The position numbers and the translations under genes were made by a program. The notes under the pieces were generated by a model, which searched no databases, was not told where the DNA came from, and saw nothing but the letters and a program-made list of their open reading frames with translations. From a virus, in the IMG/VR virus record IMGVR_UViG_3300027741_000065, positions 1 to 61,217 of that record: a DNA stretch of 61,217 nt; one strand, written 5' to 3'. Shown piece by piece: positions 1 to 10,500 of the stretch (positions are counted from its first letter, which is position 1; every line of letters starts with the position of its first letter).

Positions 1-148
1 GGAGTCATCTATTACTACGTCGCAGTTTGATATTGGCGACGGGCACAACTTTGCTTTTGTATGGAGGATGTTGCCTGACTTAACATTCCGAGGTTCCACA
101 GATGGGACAACGCCCAGCCTTACCATGCAGCTTCAACCACTGCAAAAC
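1..148. repeat. Terminal overlap, copy 1 of the 148-bp end repeat
   Basis: Bases 1-148 match 61070-61217 over the whole length except at positions 13 (T against A) and 22 (G against A). The identical run is 126 bp (23-148). Both differences are third-codon positions and synonymous (Ile, Ser). This is what a circular or circularly permuted genome assembled from a mixed population looks like; a true short direct terminal repeat is less likely because the repeat lies inside a gene. Confidence 0.9.
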
Positions 149-385
149 TCTGGCTCTGGGTACAATGACCCTATATCTATTGGCGGAACCAGCGCGACTG
201 GTACACAAACAGTAACAGCAACTCAAACATATCCTATTGACTTAGATACCTTTACTGGCCAGTTAAACATCCGTGTGCGGGGTCGCCAAATGTCTATGAA
301 AATTTCATGTAACACATTGGGTACACAATGGCAGCTAGGTGCGCCGCGAATTGATATCAGGCCTGATGGCCGCAGGGGTGGGTAA
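1..385 (+). CDS. Tail hub/stabilisation-like protein, 3' end (continues from 59355-61217)
   Basis: This is the C-terminal part of the 699-aa protein that begins at 59355 and crosses the arbitrary contig join; the first full codon starts at base 2. It ends with a basic tail (RIDIRPDGRRGG) and its stop overlaps the ATG of the next gene at 385. An internal ATG at 68 gives a 105-aa frame, but the frame is open upstream through the overlap with the right end, so 68 is not a real start. See the entry at 59355 for function. Confidence 0.85.
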   Translation, partial: ESSITTSQFDIGDGHNFAFVWRMLPDLTFRGSTDGTTPSLTMQLQPLQNSGSGYNDPISIGGTSATGTQTVTATQTYPIDLDTFTGQLNIRVRGRQMSMKISCNTLGTQWQLGAPRIDIRPDGRRGG

Positions 386-684
386 TGGCACAGAAAAATG
401 TAGTAGCTCCACGGCTACCCAACCCAACACCTGATTACGATTTCACCATGATGAATCAGCTTTTGAGTGTGCTGCGCTTGTACTTTAATCAGTTAGACAA
501 TGCAGGTCCTATAGCAGCATCATCTCAGTTTAATGGTACAGACGTTGTTGCGGGTCTTAGCTTTCCGCCAACTGGGAATACTACAACTCCAAGTTTGCCA
601 ACCCAAGCCAATTTAGCCAACCTACGTGTCGGGGACATTTACTACGACACCTCAGCAAGTAACGTACTGAAAGTGAAGGTGTAG
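385..684 (+). CDS. Small tail/neck-associated protein, unknown function
   Basis: A 99-aa protein whose ATG overlaps the stop of the upstream tail gene by one base, implying translational coupling. It has a Pro-rich start (RLPNPTPDYD), a helical segment around residues 17-38 (MMNQLLSVLRLYFNQL) and a beta-type C-terminus (VGDIYYDTSASNVLKVKV) of the kind seen in short virion proteins. Its place between the hub protein and the ejection-type genes suggests a tail or neck component. No catalytic motif is visible. Confidence 0.7.
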   Translation: MAQKNVVAPRLPNPTPDYDFTMMNQLLSVLRLYFNQLDNAGPIAASSQFNGTDVVAGLSFPPTGNTTTPSLPTQANLANLRVGDIYYDTSASNVLKVKV

Positions 685-685
685 T

Positions 686-2056
686 ATGCCAAGAGATATA
701 GATAGCGGTTTTGATGAACTTGGATTTGCAACAACCCCACAAGCTGTTATGCCAACGGCTCAGGAGCGTGGGCAAGCCGCATTGGATGCTCTTCCTCAGC
801 ACATTAAAGATGCAATAGCTTCTGGAAAATTGACGCCAAGTTATGAATCGGTGCGCGTTAGAGATGGTCGCGGGGGTGAGGGGTACGAGGCAAACGGAGA
901 CCTCCGAGGGTTTACTTCCCTTGACCCAAACGACATTGAAACTAGCTACGATCTTGCAGGAAACGTAACCGGGACAAGGCAGGTTGACCGTACTGGAGGA
1001 TGGATAGGAAGACTTACTCCCGGGCTAACAATGGCTGCGCTTGCGGCTATGGGTGGAGCAGGTATTTCCAACCTTCTCGGGGCGGGCGCTGGAGCCGGTA
1101 CTGCGGCAGGAGGTGAGGGAGTTGCTTCATTGTTTGGGGGGTATCCAAGTTTGGAAGCGTCAGAAATGGCGGCATATACAAATGCAACTGGAGCTGGCGC
1201 CGGTTTAAATGCGGCCGCTGGACTTGCACCTGCAAGTGCTGCATTGGCGCCACACTTAACGCCCGCTGCTATTGAATCCTTAATGGGTTCCGCTGGATAC
1301 GGAGCAAATTCTGCAGCCTTGGCTGCGGCTCCAATTTTAGGAGCAGATGCCGCCCTTATTGGATCTGGAGCAGCTATTGGTGCATCAGCCATCCCAGCCG
1401 CTCTTGGTGCATCAGCTATCCCGGCTGCAGGATCTGCTCTTAGTGCAACAGAGGCAGCAAAAGCAGCAGCTGCAAAAAGTTTACTGGGTGGAAATAAAAG
1501 TTCTTTTGGCGCTATTGGTGGCGGTCTTGGGCTTGCCGCCCTACTTGCATCTATGAACAAGAAAAGTGGTACAGATGATTCTTACAAGGGAACCATCCCA
1601 GAATACACAGCATCCAGAACACAGACGCCAACCAGTGAAACTAGACAAGGTATCAATGGAGCGCCCTATCGTCCTGGCCAGGGTGGTGTTACTTACTTTA
1701 GCCCGACAACCTATACGCCCAAAGCGGCTGGTGGCGGGTTGATGGGTCTTGCCAATGGAGGGGTAACTCCAGGACAATACAACCTAGGATCTTATTCTGA
1801 TGGTGGCCGTCTTTTAAAAGGACCTGGGGATGGTGTATCCGACTCCATACCTGCAGTCATTGGTCAGAAACAACCAGCCAGATTAGCAACGGGAGAATTC
1901 GTTATCCCGGCCCGAATTGTTTCGGAGCTAGGCAATGGGTCTACAGATGCTGGCGCTAAAAGACTTTATGAGATGATGAATAGAATACAGCAAACCCGTC
2001 GCAAGACTAAAAATGTTGCCGCTAACACGAATGCGGCCAAGTACCTACCCGCTTAA
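686..2056 (+). CDS. Ala/Gly-rich virion or ejection-type protein
   Basis: 456 aa beginning 1 base after the previous stop. Residues ~110-300 are almost entirely Ala/Gly/Ser/Leu with hydrophobic stretches, giving a likely membrane-active or flexible middle. The C-terminal ~90 residues carry the recurring phage motif GDGVSDSIPAVI, then RLATGEFVIPARIV and a basic helix ending in QQTRRKTKN. I have seen this end repeatedly on phage structural proteins near tail genes, but its role is not established. A long antisense frame opposite the Ala-rich part is a composition artefact. Confidence 0.75.
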   Translation: MPRDIDSGFDELGFATTPQAVMPTAQERGQAALDALPQHIKDAIASGKLTPSYESVRVRDGRGGEGYEANGDLRGFTSLDPNDIETSYDLAGNVTGTRQVDRTGGWIGRLTPGLTMAALAAMGGAGISNLLGAGAGAGTAAGGEGVASLFGGYPSLEASEMAAYTNATGAGAGLNAAAGLAPASAALAPHLTPAAIESLMGSAGYGANSAALAAAPILGADAALIGSGAAIGASAIPAALGASAIPAAGSALSATEAAKAAAAKSLLGGNKSSFGAIGGGLGLAALLASMNKKSGTDDSYKGTIPEYTASRTQTPTSETRQGINGAPYRPGQGGVTYFSPTTYTPKAAGGGLMGLANGGVTPGQYNLGSYSDGGRLLKGPGDGVSDSIPAVIGQKQPARLATGEFVIPARIVSELGNGSTDAGAKRLYEMMNRIQQTRRKTKNVAANTNAAKYLPA

Positions 2057-2064
2057 GGAAAATC

Positions 2065-2958
2065 ATGGCCGACCAACCCGCTCTCACTAATAACCTGACA
2101 ACTGGCGGAACTAACTCCCAGGGGCTCGCGTCCTGGGCTGCTCCATATGTTACAGATATGCTTGCCAAAAGTAAGGCAACTGCTGGAGAGGGCTATAAAA
2201 CATACGGAGGCCCACTAACGGCTGGGGCTTCTGATTTACAGAATAAAGTTTTTCAGGGAATTGGTTCTCTTAACTTTCCTGGAAATCTTGGAAAAAGTTT
2301 TAGTTCTTCTGGCGCATATCAGTTGCCACAAGTTGGTGCTGACGGAACTATTAGTGGAAGCTCTGGAGATCCCGGCATAGCTAGTCAATACATGAACCCG
2401 TATTTGATGTCGGTTCTAGGCCCACAGTTAGATGAACTTCGCCGCCAATCTCAAATTACACAGATGGGCAACAATGCCAAATCAACACAATTGGGTGCTT
2501 TTGGTGGAGCAAGACAAGCAATTACGGATTCCGAAACCAATCGCAACCTAATGCAAGAACAGAATAAAACTGTTGGTCAGGGCTATTCCAATGCCTTTGA
2601 TAAAGCTATGGGTCAGTTTAATACTGAGCAAAATCAAGCAAAAACCTTGGTCGACCTTATGGCTGAGCAAGGAAAAAATCAACGTACAATTGAATCGGAA
2701 GGAATTGCTGCGGATAAAACTGAGTTTGAAAAACAACGCGACTATCCCAAAGAGCAATTAAAGTTTGAAAAAGATATGTTGGCAAATTTACCAATGTCAG
2801 CAGTTACAAATACCCCGGGAGCACAAACTGATTTGGGAAATTTGCTTTCTATTCTTGGTGGCGGAATGAAATTATCGGAAGCAGGCGGATACGCCAATAT
2901 TGGAGATCTGCTCAAAGATCTTTACGGCGGCGCAAAAAACATTTTTAGCGGGCCTTAA
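2065..2958 (+). CDS. Internal virion-type protein, unknown function
   Basis: 297 aa, starting 8 bases after the upstream stop with AAGGAAAATC as ribosome site. It opens with a Thr/Gly/Ser-rich part. A helical centre follows with YMNPYLMSVLGPQLDELRRQ (residues ~112-131) and GAFGGARQA, then long charged helices (~150-240) and a Gly/Leu-rich end. The YMNPY and GAFGGAR patterns recur in phage proteins encoded beside giant internal proteins. It probably belongs to the ejected or internal protein set with its neighbours; no enzymatic motif is seen. Confidence 0.72.
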   Translation: MADQPALTNNLTTGGTNSQGLASWAAPYVTDMLAKSKATAGEGYKTYGGPLTAGASDLQNKVFQGIGSLNFPGNLGKSFSSSGAYQLPQVGADGTISGSSGDPGIASQYMNPYLMSVLGPQLDELRRQSQITQMGNNAKSTQLGAFGGARQAITDSETNRNLMQEQNKTVGQGYSNAFDKAMGQFNTEQNQAKTLVDLMAEQGKNQRTIESEGIAADKTEFEKQRDYPKEQLKFEKDMLANLPMSAVTNTPGAQTDLGNLLSILGGGMKLSEAGGYANIGDLLKDLYGGAKNIFSGP

Positions 2959-2967
2959 GGAAAAAAA

Positions 2968-4506
2968 ATGAATCTTATTCAAATTCAGGAGCATCTAAAA
3001 GATCTTCCTACTCAGGCAATCATGGGATATGCCAATGGGCAAAATCCAGAGGTTCCTCCTTACATGGCGTTGAGCGAGCTAAACCGCCGCAAGTCTATGG
3101 AGCAGCGGGCCGCGCAGCAACCTACTCAGTCTGTTAAAGATAAGCTTGAATCCCAAGTAAGCCAAGCCCCTCAAGGGCCTCAAGGAATTGCTCAGCTTCC
3201 TCAAGCTATGCCGCCCCAAGGACCGGAGCAAGGTTTGCCCCAAGGTTTGCCCCAAATGCCCCAGGGTGTTCCAGGCATGGCTGATGTTGGCTTGGCTGGG
3301 CTACCGGTTTCCGATGACATGTTCAATTACGCTCCCGGTGGGATAGTTGCATTTGCCAATGAGGAAAATGATCAAGTTGTTCCCGAGGAAAATATGGATG
3401 GCGGAGGGGATAGCAATGAGGGCGAAAAAGAAGCAATGGCAGGGGTGAGGAGTATTGCAAAACCAGCGTTTCCAGTTTTAAGCATGGAGGATGCGGCTAA
3501 AGAAATTATGCGCAAACGAATTGCTGGTGAAACAGACATCCCAGAGGTTATAAGCCCAGCTGATGCAAGAGCAGCGGCTATAAAACAAAACCCCAAACTA
3601 GCACCAATCTTGAACTCCCTTCCTGGGGAGGCGATTGAGGGTCTTATCAAAAATCTTGCAACGCGGAACCAAGCCTCGCAAGATAAATTTAAAGAGAACG
3701 AAGGACGGCTGGGGCTTGCCGGCTTGTCCAATGCCTTGATTGCTGCAGGAGAAGCTACGCGAGGCCACAAAGGCTTGGCTCTTGGAGAAGCTTTGGGCGG
3801 CTTTGGTAAATCCTATGGTAGGTACACCGAAGAATCAGTCAAGCGTGATGAGGCGCAACAAGCTCTTCAGCGCCAATACGAAATTGAAACAGCCAAGCTA
3901 CAGAGCGACGTTCAAAGCTTACAGAGAGCTTACGCTAACAATGACGTTAATGCTATTGCTCAATACAGCAAAGATGTTGCAGATAGAAAAGCTAAGATTG
4001 AAGCAATTCAAGGAACTGCAGCATCTAACGGTCTTGATATTGGAATTAAAGAGCAAAATCTTGCGGCGACTATTGCGCATCAGAAAGCTCAGAACGCTAT
4101 GTCTCAAGCCCAACTTGAAGAGTCAAGGCGTCACCATAAAGGGCAAGAACAAGAATGGGCTAATGCCAAAGCTAATCGTGCAGAACAATTGCAAATTATG
4201 AAAGATAGCAGGCCCACAGCTGAAAGCAGAGAGATTGACAGAATAAATCAAACAATTGGTCAAAGAGTTAGAAGTCTAGAAGCAAGACAAAAAGACATTG
4301 AGTTTGGTAGTGATGAGTGGAATAAAATTCAGGATGTAATTGATGACACATTTGAGCAAGCTTATAGGGCTCATAAAATAGAACCGCCACCCAGAATCCC
4401 AAGGCCAAAGATTGATGAGCCAGAAAAGAAGCCTGGATTTTTTAGTGGCCTATTTGGTAGCTCCCCTGCTCCAAAAGCTGTATCATTCGACCAGCTTCCA
4501 AAATAA
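2968..4506 (+). CDS. Coiled-coil internal virion-type protein
   Basis: 512 aa with ribosome site AAGGAAAAAAA directly before ATG. The N-terminus (MNLIQIQEHLKDLPTQAI, then YANG and VPPYMALSELNRRK) is a short conserved domain of phage internal proteins. Residues ~50-100 are Gln/Pro-rich low complexity and ~300-450 form long Ala/Gln/Glu/Lys coiled coils. It is immediately upstream of the giant polyvalent gene and probably co-packaged with it. Function is inferred from context only. Confidence 0.72.
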   Translation: MNLIQIQEHLKDLPTQAIMGYANGQNPEVPPYMALSELNRRKSMEQRAAQQPTQSVKDKLESQVSQAPQGPQGIAQLPQAMPPQGPEQGLPQGLPQMPQGVPGMADVGLAGLPVSDDMFNYAPGGIVAFANEENDQVVPEENMDGGGDSNEGEKEAMAGVRSIAKPAFPVLSMEDAAKEIMRKRIAGETDIPEVISPADARAAAIKQNPKLAPILNSLPGEAIEGLIKNLATRNQASQDKFKENEGRLGLAGLSNALIAAGEATRGHKGLALGEALGGFGKSYGRYTEESVKRDEAQQALQRQYEIETAKLQSDVQSLQRAYANNDVNAIAQYSKDVADRKAKIEAIQGTAASNGLDIGIKEQNLAATIAHQKAQNAMSQAQLEESRRHHKGQEQEWANAKANRAEQLQIMKDSRPTAESREIDRINQTIGQRVRSLEARQKDIEFGSDEWNKIQDVIDDTFEQAYRAHKIEPPPRIPRPKIDEPEKKPGFFSGLFGSSPAPKAVSFDQLPK

Positions 4507-4515
4507 GGGGTTAAC

Positions 4516-7500
4516 ATGGATGTATTGATGCCAGATGGTACTACCATCACTGGTGTACCGGAGGGTATAACTCAATCAGAATTGCTTGCAAGATACAACA
4601 AGTTAGTTCCATCTACTGAAAGCGCAGTAGAACCATCCGAAGTCCAGCCACAAACTGGACTCTCCGCCTTTGCTCCATCCGTAATGCGTGGTGGGCGTGG
4701 ATTGGTTTCTCTCATGGGTGATGTTGCTCCAGCAATGATTGCCAAAGCTGTAGGTGCGAATGACTATGCCAAGCAGCAGATGAAAGAAGCTGCCGCATAT
4801 CAAAAAGAAACAGAAGCTTTATATCCATCTGCTGTACCATCGTTTACCAACATCAAGGGTGTTGGCGATGCATTAACTTACATTGTTGAAGCGGTGGGTG
4901 AGGCTATTCCCACCCTTATACCAAGTTTGTTTACTGGCGGCGCAGCAGCAGTTGCTGGCCGTGGTGCAGTTGCAGCAGCTAGAGTTGCAGCAGAGAAAGC
5001 AGCGGCTACAAGCATGGCTTCTGGCGTAACCGCTGAAGCTGCAAAAGAGATTGCTCTTAAAGCCGGTGTTAATGCCGCTAAACGTGAGGCGTTAAAGTAT
5101 GAGATAGCTGGATCATTGGTTGGTTCAGCAGCGCAAAACGTCCCAGATGTGTACCAAGGATTGTACGAAAAAGGTTACGACAACCTTCCGGCTGCATTGT
5201 TATTTGGTGGATTTAATACCGTATTGGATGCTGTTACTCCAATCAACTTATTGCGCAAATCCAAGTTGTCTGGCATCCCAGAGAATGAAATTATTGGCGC
5301 TTGGTACAAACGTGCAGGTAAGGGCGCACTCGAAGGAATGGTTTCCGAGGGCGTCACTGAGTCAATTCAAGAGATGTCAAGTGCAGCAGCTGAAAAGTTT
5401 GTTGACAGCAACAATGACTTCTTTACACCGCAAAACTTTGAGCGGTTTATCAATGCTGGACTCAAGGGTGGTCTTGGCGGCGCTGGTATTTCTGCGGCTA
5501 CTAACGTGGCGTTTGGCCGTAAAGAGGAGGAAGTCCCCCCTTCTCCATTGGCTGCTGTACCTCCATCCAATAGTCCAATTGTTGGAACTACAAAAGTAAA
5601 TGTTGGAGGGAAGGAAAGCATTAAAGTTGTCAGGCAAGATGGAAGCGTAGACATTGACGGCGTTCAAGTCACACCGCCAACTGCTGGTATTGCTACGCTA
5701 CCAACCCAACCTGGCGATCAAGCAATAGTTACGACTGCACCAACTCAAGAAGGTCAAGGCATAACTACACTTGTTCCCCCGGTCCAACAAGATATCACAG
5801 GCGAAGAATCTCAGGACCAACAGCAACTAATTGATGAAGCCAATCAAATTCTTGGTACGCCTACTGTAACACCCGTTACTGTTGGGCAAACACCAGACAT
5901 CATAGATCTCCTGCCCAAAGAACCAAAAGGAACTACTAGTGGCCCTAAAACCATTGAAACCCAGCAAACAACGCCGCAAGAACAACAAGCGCCCACAGCC
6001 CCTGTAACCTGGGAAACAATTCAGCCCGGACAAGATATAACTCTTTATCGTGGTGAGAATAAAGAGAACCTAAAAGAAGGTGAATGGTGGACAACAGATA
6101 AAGCCAAAGCGGAAAAATTTGGTGAAGTAACAGAAGTAACTTTACCTGCTGATATAGTTGGAAAGCATTCTGTTCAGGGTCATGGCGGGCCTGATGAGTT
6201 TGTATTCCCCACTCCAGGAAGCCGCCCAACTGACTTGGCTAAAAAGCCTGAAGTAACTGCGCCCCCTGCAATCACAGGAGGTCCATCTACGCCTAAAGGT
6301 CCGGTTGCTCCAGTAGAAAAACCTGTGGAAGTTGCACCTACTCCTGAGCCTACTGCAACAGAAGAAAAGCCAACCAACATTGATGAAGTTATAAGGTCAT
6401 ATCGTGATGACCCAGATGTTGCTGCTGGTGTGATTGCAAATGATTTAGTTGGGCAAACACATTTAACTGCTGAAGTAAGGCAGATTGCAAAAACCTATTT
6501 AACAGATGGTGAAGATGCTGGGCGTACACAATTTAAAGAAAGTGTGCAAGACCCTGATAGTGGTTTTGGTCTTTTAGGTTTAACGCAACCGGAAATGGAT
6601 GCGTACTTTGATGAGATGGATCAATATTTAACCGAGAGATCCAAAATTTTTAGGGCAGAGCCTGCACAGAGTGCTGCATTGCCTCAACTCCCAGCCGGGG
6701 AAACCAAGCCCGTAGAAGGTGAAGCTGCACCTACTGGCGGTCCTACTGCACCAACTGGTGAAACTAAACCTGTAGAAGGTGAAGCTGCTCCTACGGGAGG
6801 CCCTGCTGCGCCCGCCGGTCCAGCCAAACCTCCAAAGGTAAAGCTTACTGATGAGGAAAAGGCCAAGGCTGCGGAAGAAAAGAAGGCGGCTGATGAAGCA
6901 AAGGCCAAGGCTGCGGAAGAAAAGAAGGCGGCTGATGAAGCAAAGGCCAAGGCTGCAGAAGAAAAAGCTGCTGCTGACAAAGCGGCTGAAGAGCAAAAGA
7001 AAAAGTTGGAAGAGTTCAACAAGCAGCCAATGAAGGTTGCAATGGATGAAGGTAACGCTGATACAGTTGCTTCTCTTCTATATGGTAAGTCTGTACCTCC
7101 AGAACTTCATCCTATTATTCTTTCAGAAGGATTGATCCGTATTCCTGTAAATATGGATGAAGTTGAAAAAATTGAGTCTGCTTTAGTTAAGTATGGTTTT
7201 ACGATTACAGGGCGCGATGTTCCTGCTACTACAGATGATCCTGCTTACCAAGGTCCAGAGCGATTAACTATATCTGCGTTATACAAACCAGAAAAAACAA
7301 GCATTGAAGGTGGCGGTGCTGAATTTGGTGGAAACCGTAAAGGCAAGCCAAAAAATGTTCAGCCAATAACAAAAGACGCTACAGACGGTCAGATCAACAA
7401 GATGCTGGCCGCTGTAAGTAAAGAAGAGTTGCTAGATGTCACATCAAACCCAAACAGTTCGTTTGGCGCAATGATGTTCAAGGAAGGTATTGTCAGCTAC

Positions 7501-10500
7501 ATCTTGTCACCAGTTGATTACATGCTTAAAGAATTAAAAGCATCAACTAGTCTTTATATTAATAGCCAAATGGGTGGGAAGCAAGCTATTAAGTTGGCCT
7601 TGCAACGTGGAATGGAAACGCAAGTACAAACTCTACTGCAACAATATGCAGATAGTTTGACTGACCTTCAGAAAATTTTTGATTCCAATCCGCGCATAGC
7701 TGATTTGTCTCTTGCTTTAAAAGATAAATACATCAAAGATGAGTTTGTTAGAGAGGCAATAAAAAAATATACAGACGACGGATTAAAACTGCGATCCACA
7801 TTTGAAGAAAAATTTAAAAATTTTACGCAAGTTTTTTCAAATTTGTATCAGTTGTTTGCTGGTAATGAAGACTCAACAGACCAGACTAACCGCATAGTTA
7901 AAAAAGAAACTGAAGTACCGCCAGAGCTTGGCAACATCATCCGCCGTGGTATGCGTGATCACCGCCAAGGCCGTAACGTAGATGTTGAAGACTTTGTAAA
8001 AACCTTTGGGCTTTTCCCAGGTGGCGTTGACTTTGGTAACTGGGTCAATCAATCTGAGCGTGCGGCTCACTTAAACGCTATCTATGATGCCATGTACGAC
8101 ATGGCTGATTTGTCTGGCATTTCTCCAAAGATGCTTGGATTAGACCAAAAGTTAAAAATAGCTATTGGAGCGCAAGGTAGAGGCGGTAAAACTGCAGCTC
8201 ATTACATACCAAAGCTCAATGAAATCAACCTTACTAAAACTAAGGGAGATGGAACTTTGGGCCATGAGTGGCATCACGGCTTAGACCATAACTTGCGATT
8301 GACAACCAACGGCAAAATATTGATGGCCGATACAGTTGTTATGCTTAAAGGCATGATGGACGTTGATAGGGTTGAAAACAATCTTCGTAGTATTTTGCGA
8401 GATGCTGCTAATACTGCAGACAACCGTAACCTTCCGCCAAAGAAAGCAATGTTTGCTGCCGTTACACAGGGCAGATACGACCAGCAACCTTCTATTTATC
8501 AAAATTCAAACGAGCCAACTAAATTTTACAAAGATGCTCGCAATTTAGATGATGGCGCATCACCTCCTTATTGGAGTTCAGATACGGAGATGTTATCTCG
8601 TGGATTTGAGTCCATGTTGTTTGATGCATCTAAAGGTGGAAGCCCGTACCTTGTTGGCCCAGATAGGGCTGATGGTTACATATCTCCAAAAAATGGATAT
8701 GCAGGAACCTCTTATCCAACTGGTAAAGAGCGCCCAAATATTAATGAAGTGTTTAAGCAGATGCTTGAACAGATTGACCCAGAAACACTGGAAGTCAAGA
8801 CTTACAAAATGGAAACAAAAATTGTTTACATTGAAGATCTTGGCTATGCTGTTTTGGATCAATACAACCTTAGCACAGGCGGCGATGGAACATTAATTTG
8901 GTACAAAGACGAAAAACAAGCAGAACATATTAAATCATCTCGCAATGGAAATGATAGAGCTTTAACTCCATACAGGATACAGATTGGTAAAGTTAATAGT
9001 CGCATCCTGGATATCTCTAAGCGTGTTGACGCAATCATGGAAGAGATGGGTCTGTTTAAGTGGCCTGAGATTAAGAACGGATCAATGGCTGAGTCCATGT
9101 TCTATCACATGCGCCAAGGCTGGTGGCCCAAGAACAACCGAGAGCTGGCTGAATACGGCATTAAAGCTTACCTTCAAAAGCCCGAGCTGCTTGGATTTAA
9201 TCCGGCTAAAGATCAAAGCGAGATTGACAAATACAAAATTTCAGACTTTGAAGGTGACCGGGTAAAACTTAAGCAAACTCAGGAAGATTTTGAGGCTGCA
9301 GCTGCTAGGTATATAGGCCAAATTATCACCGACATGCGAGCTTCTGGTTCTGACACCAAAGCCATCTACGATTACATTGTTAACCTGTATCAAAACCAGC
9401 CAACGCTGGATGTTCAGTCTGTCCTAAGCAAGACTAACAACGCCTACTCCACACCTCTACCTATTGCATTCCTGGCTGGTATGTTGGCTCGTATCAAGTC
9501 AACAACTACCGTATTTGATCCCACTGGCGGCAATGGAATGTTGGTGGTTGCAGCCAACCCACAAAATGTAACAACGATAGAGTTGGATCCTCATCGCGCT
9601 AATAACATGGAGCTGATGCAAATTGGCAATGTTATTCAAGGAGACACTACTGAGGAAGTAAAAAAACTTAGAGACCAAGAGGTTGATGTTGTTTTAGCCA
9701 ATCCACCATTTGGCGCTCTTTCTACTCCGGTAAAAGTACCATCTTGGACGGGGCAGGATTACAGAATTGGTACTTTAGATCAGTTGATTGCAGCTGAATC
9801 TTTACGCACTATGGCTAACAATGGTCATGCCATATTGATACTTGGAGCGCATCCAAAGCCAGGTACTGTAACTTCAACAGACCGAGTGTTCTTGAATTGG
9901 CTCTACGGTAACTATAACGTAGCAGATCATTTTGAAATTGCTGGTAATTTATATCGTAAACAAGGTGCGTCTTGGCCGTTGCGCTTCTTGGTTATTGCCG
10001 GTAGAAACCAAACGGAAAATGCTTATCCAATTGACTTTACTGTTGATCGGATAACTTCATTTGATGAACTTTGGAGTAGATATGTTCAAGCCAGTGATCG
10101 TAGCGAAAAAGTCGTGGTGGGTACCGGAAAAAAACAGCAGCCTGCTGGCGGTGCAAATCAACAGCCCGGAGGAGTACCAACAGGCAATACGTCAGAAGAT
10201 GGAGAGCTTGGCGGAGGAGTTGGGGCTGGAGAGGGCGCTGGCAACGGCGAACCACTATCTCCAACAGGAGGGGGCACGGGCACTTCCGGAGCCGGGGGAC
10301 GAGGAACAGCTGGTGGAAATGGTACTGGAGAACAACAGCCGCCTAATGGAAAAGGTAAACGAGGGGGATCCAGCGATAGCGAAACCGGCGGAACCGGAGG
10401 ACGCACAGGTAGCAGTGAAAAATCAGGAGATGAACTGGGAGGACTTTCTGACCTAGACCTAGATGACATCTTTGACAATCTAGGTAAGCCAGAAAAGCCA

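Noticed and set aside
946-1560. 204-aa antisense open frame opposite the Ala/Gly-rich protein
   Set aside because: It is the mirror of GC-rich Ala/Gly codons, lacks a ribosome site and lies wholly inside a well-supported gene.
6859-6963. Tandem repeat considered as CRISPR-like
   Set aside because: Repeats are contiguous, in frame and encode a charged helix; there are no spacers.
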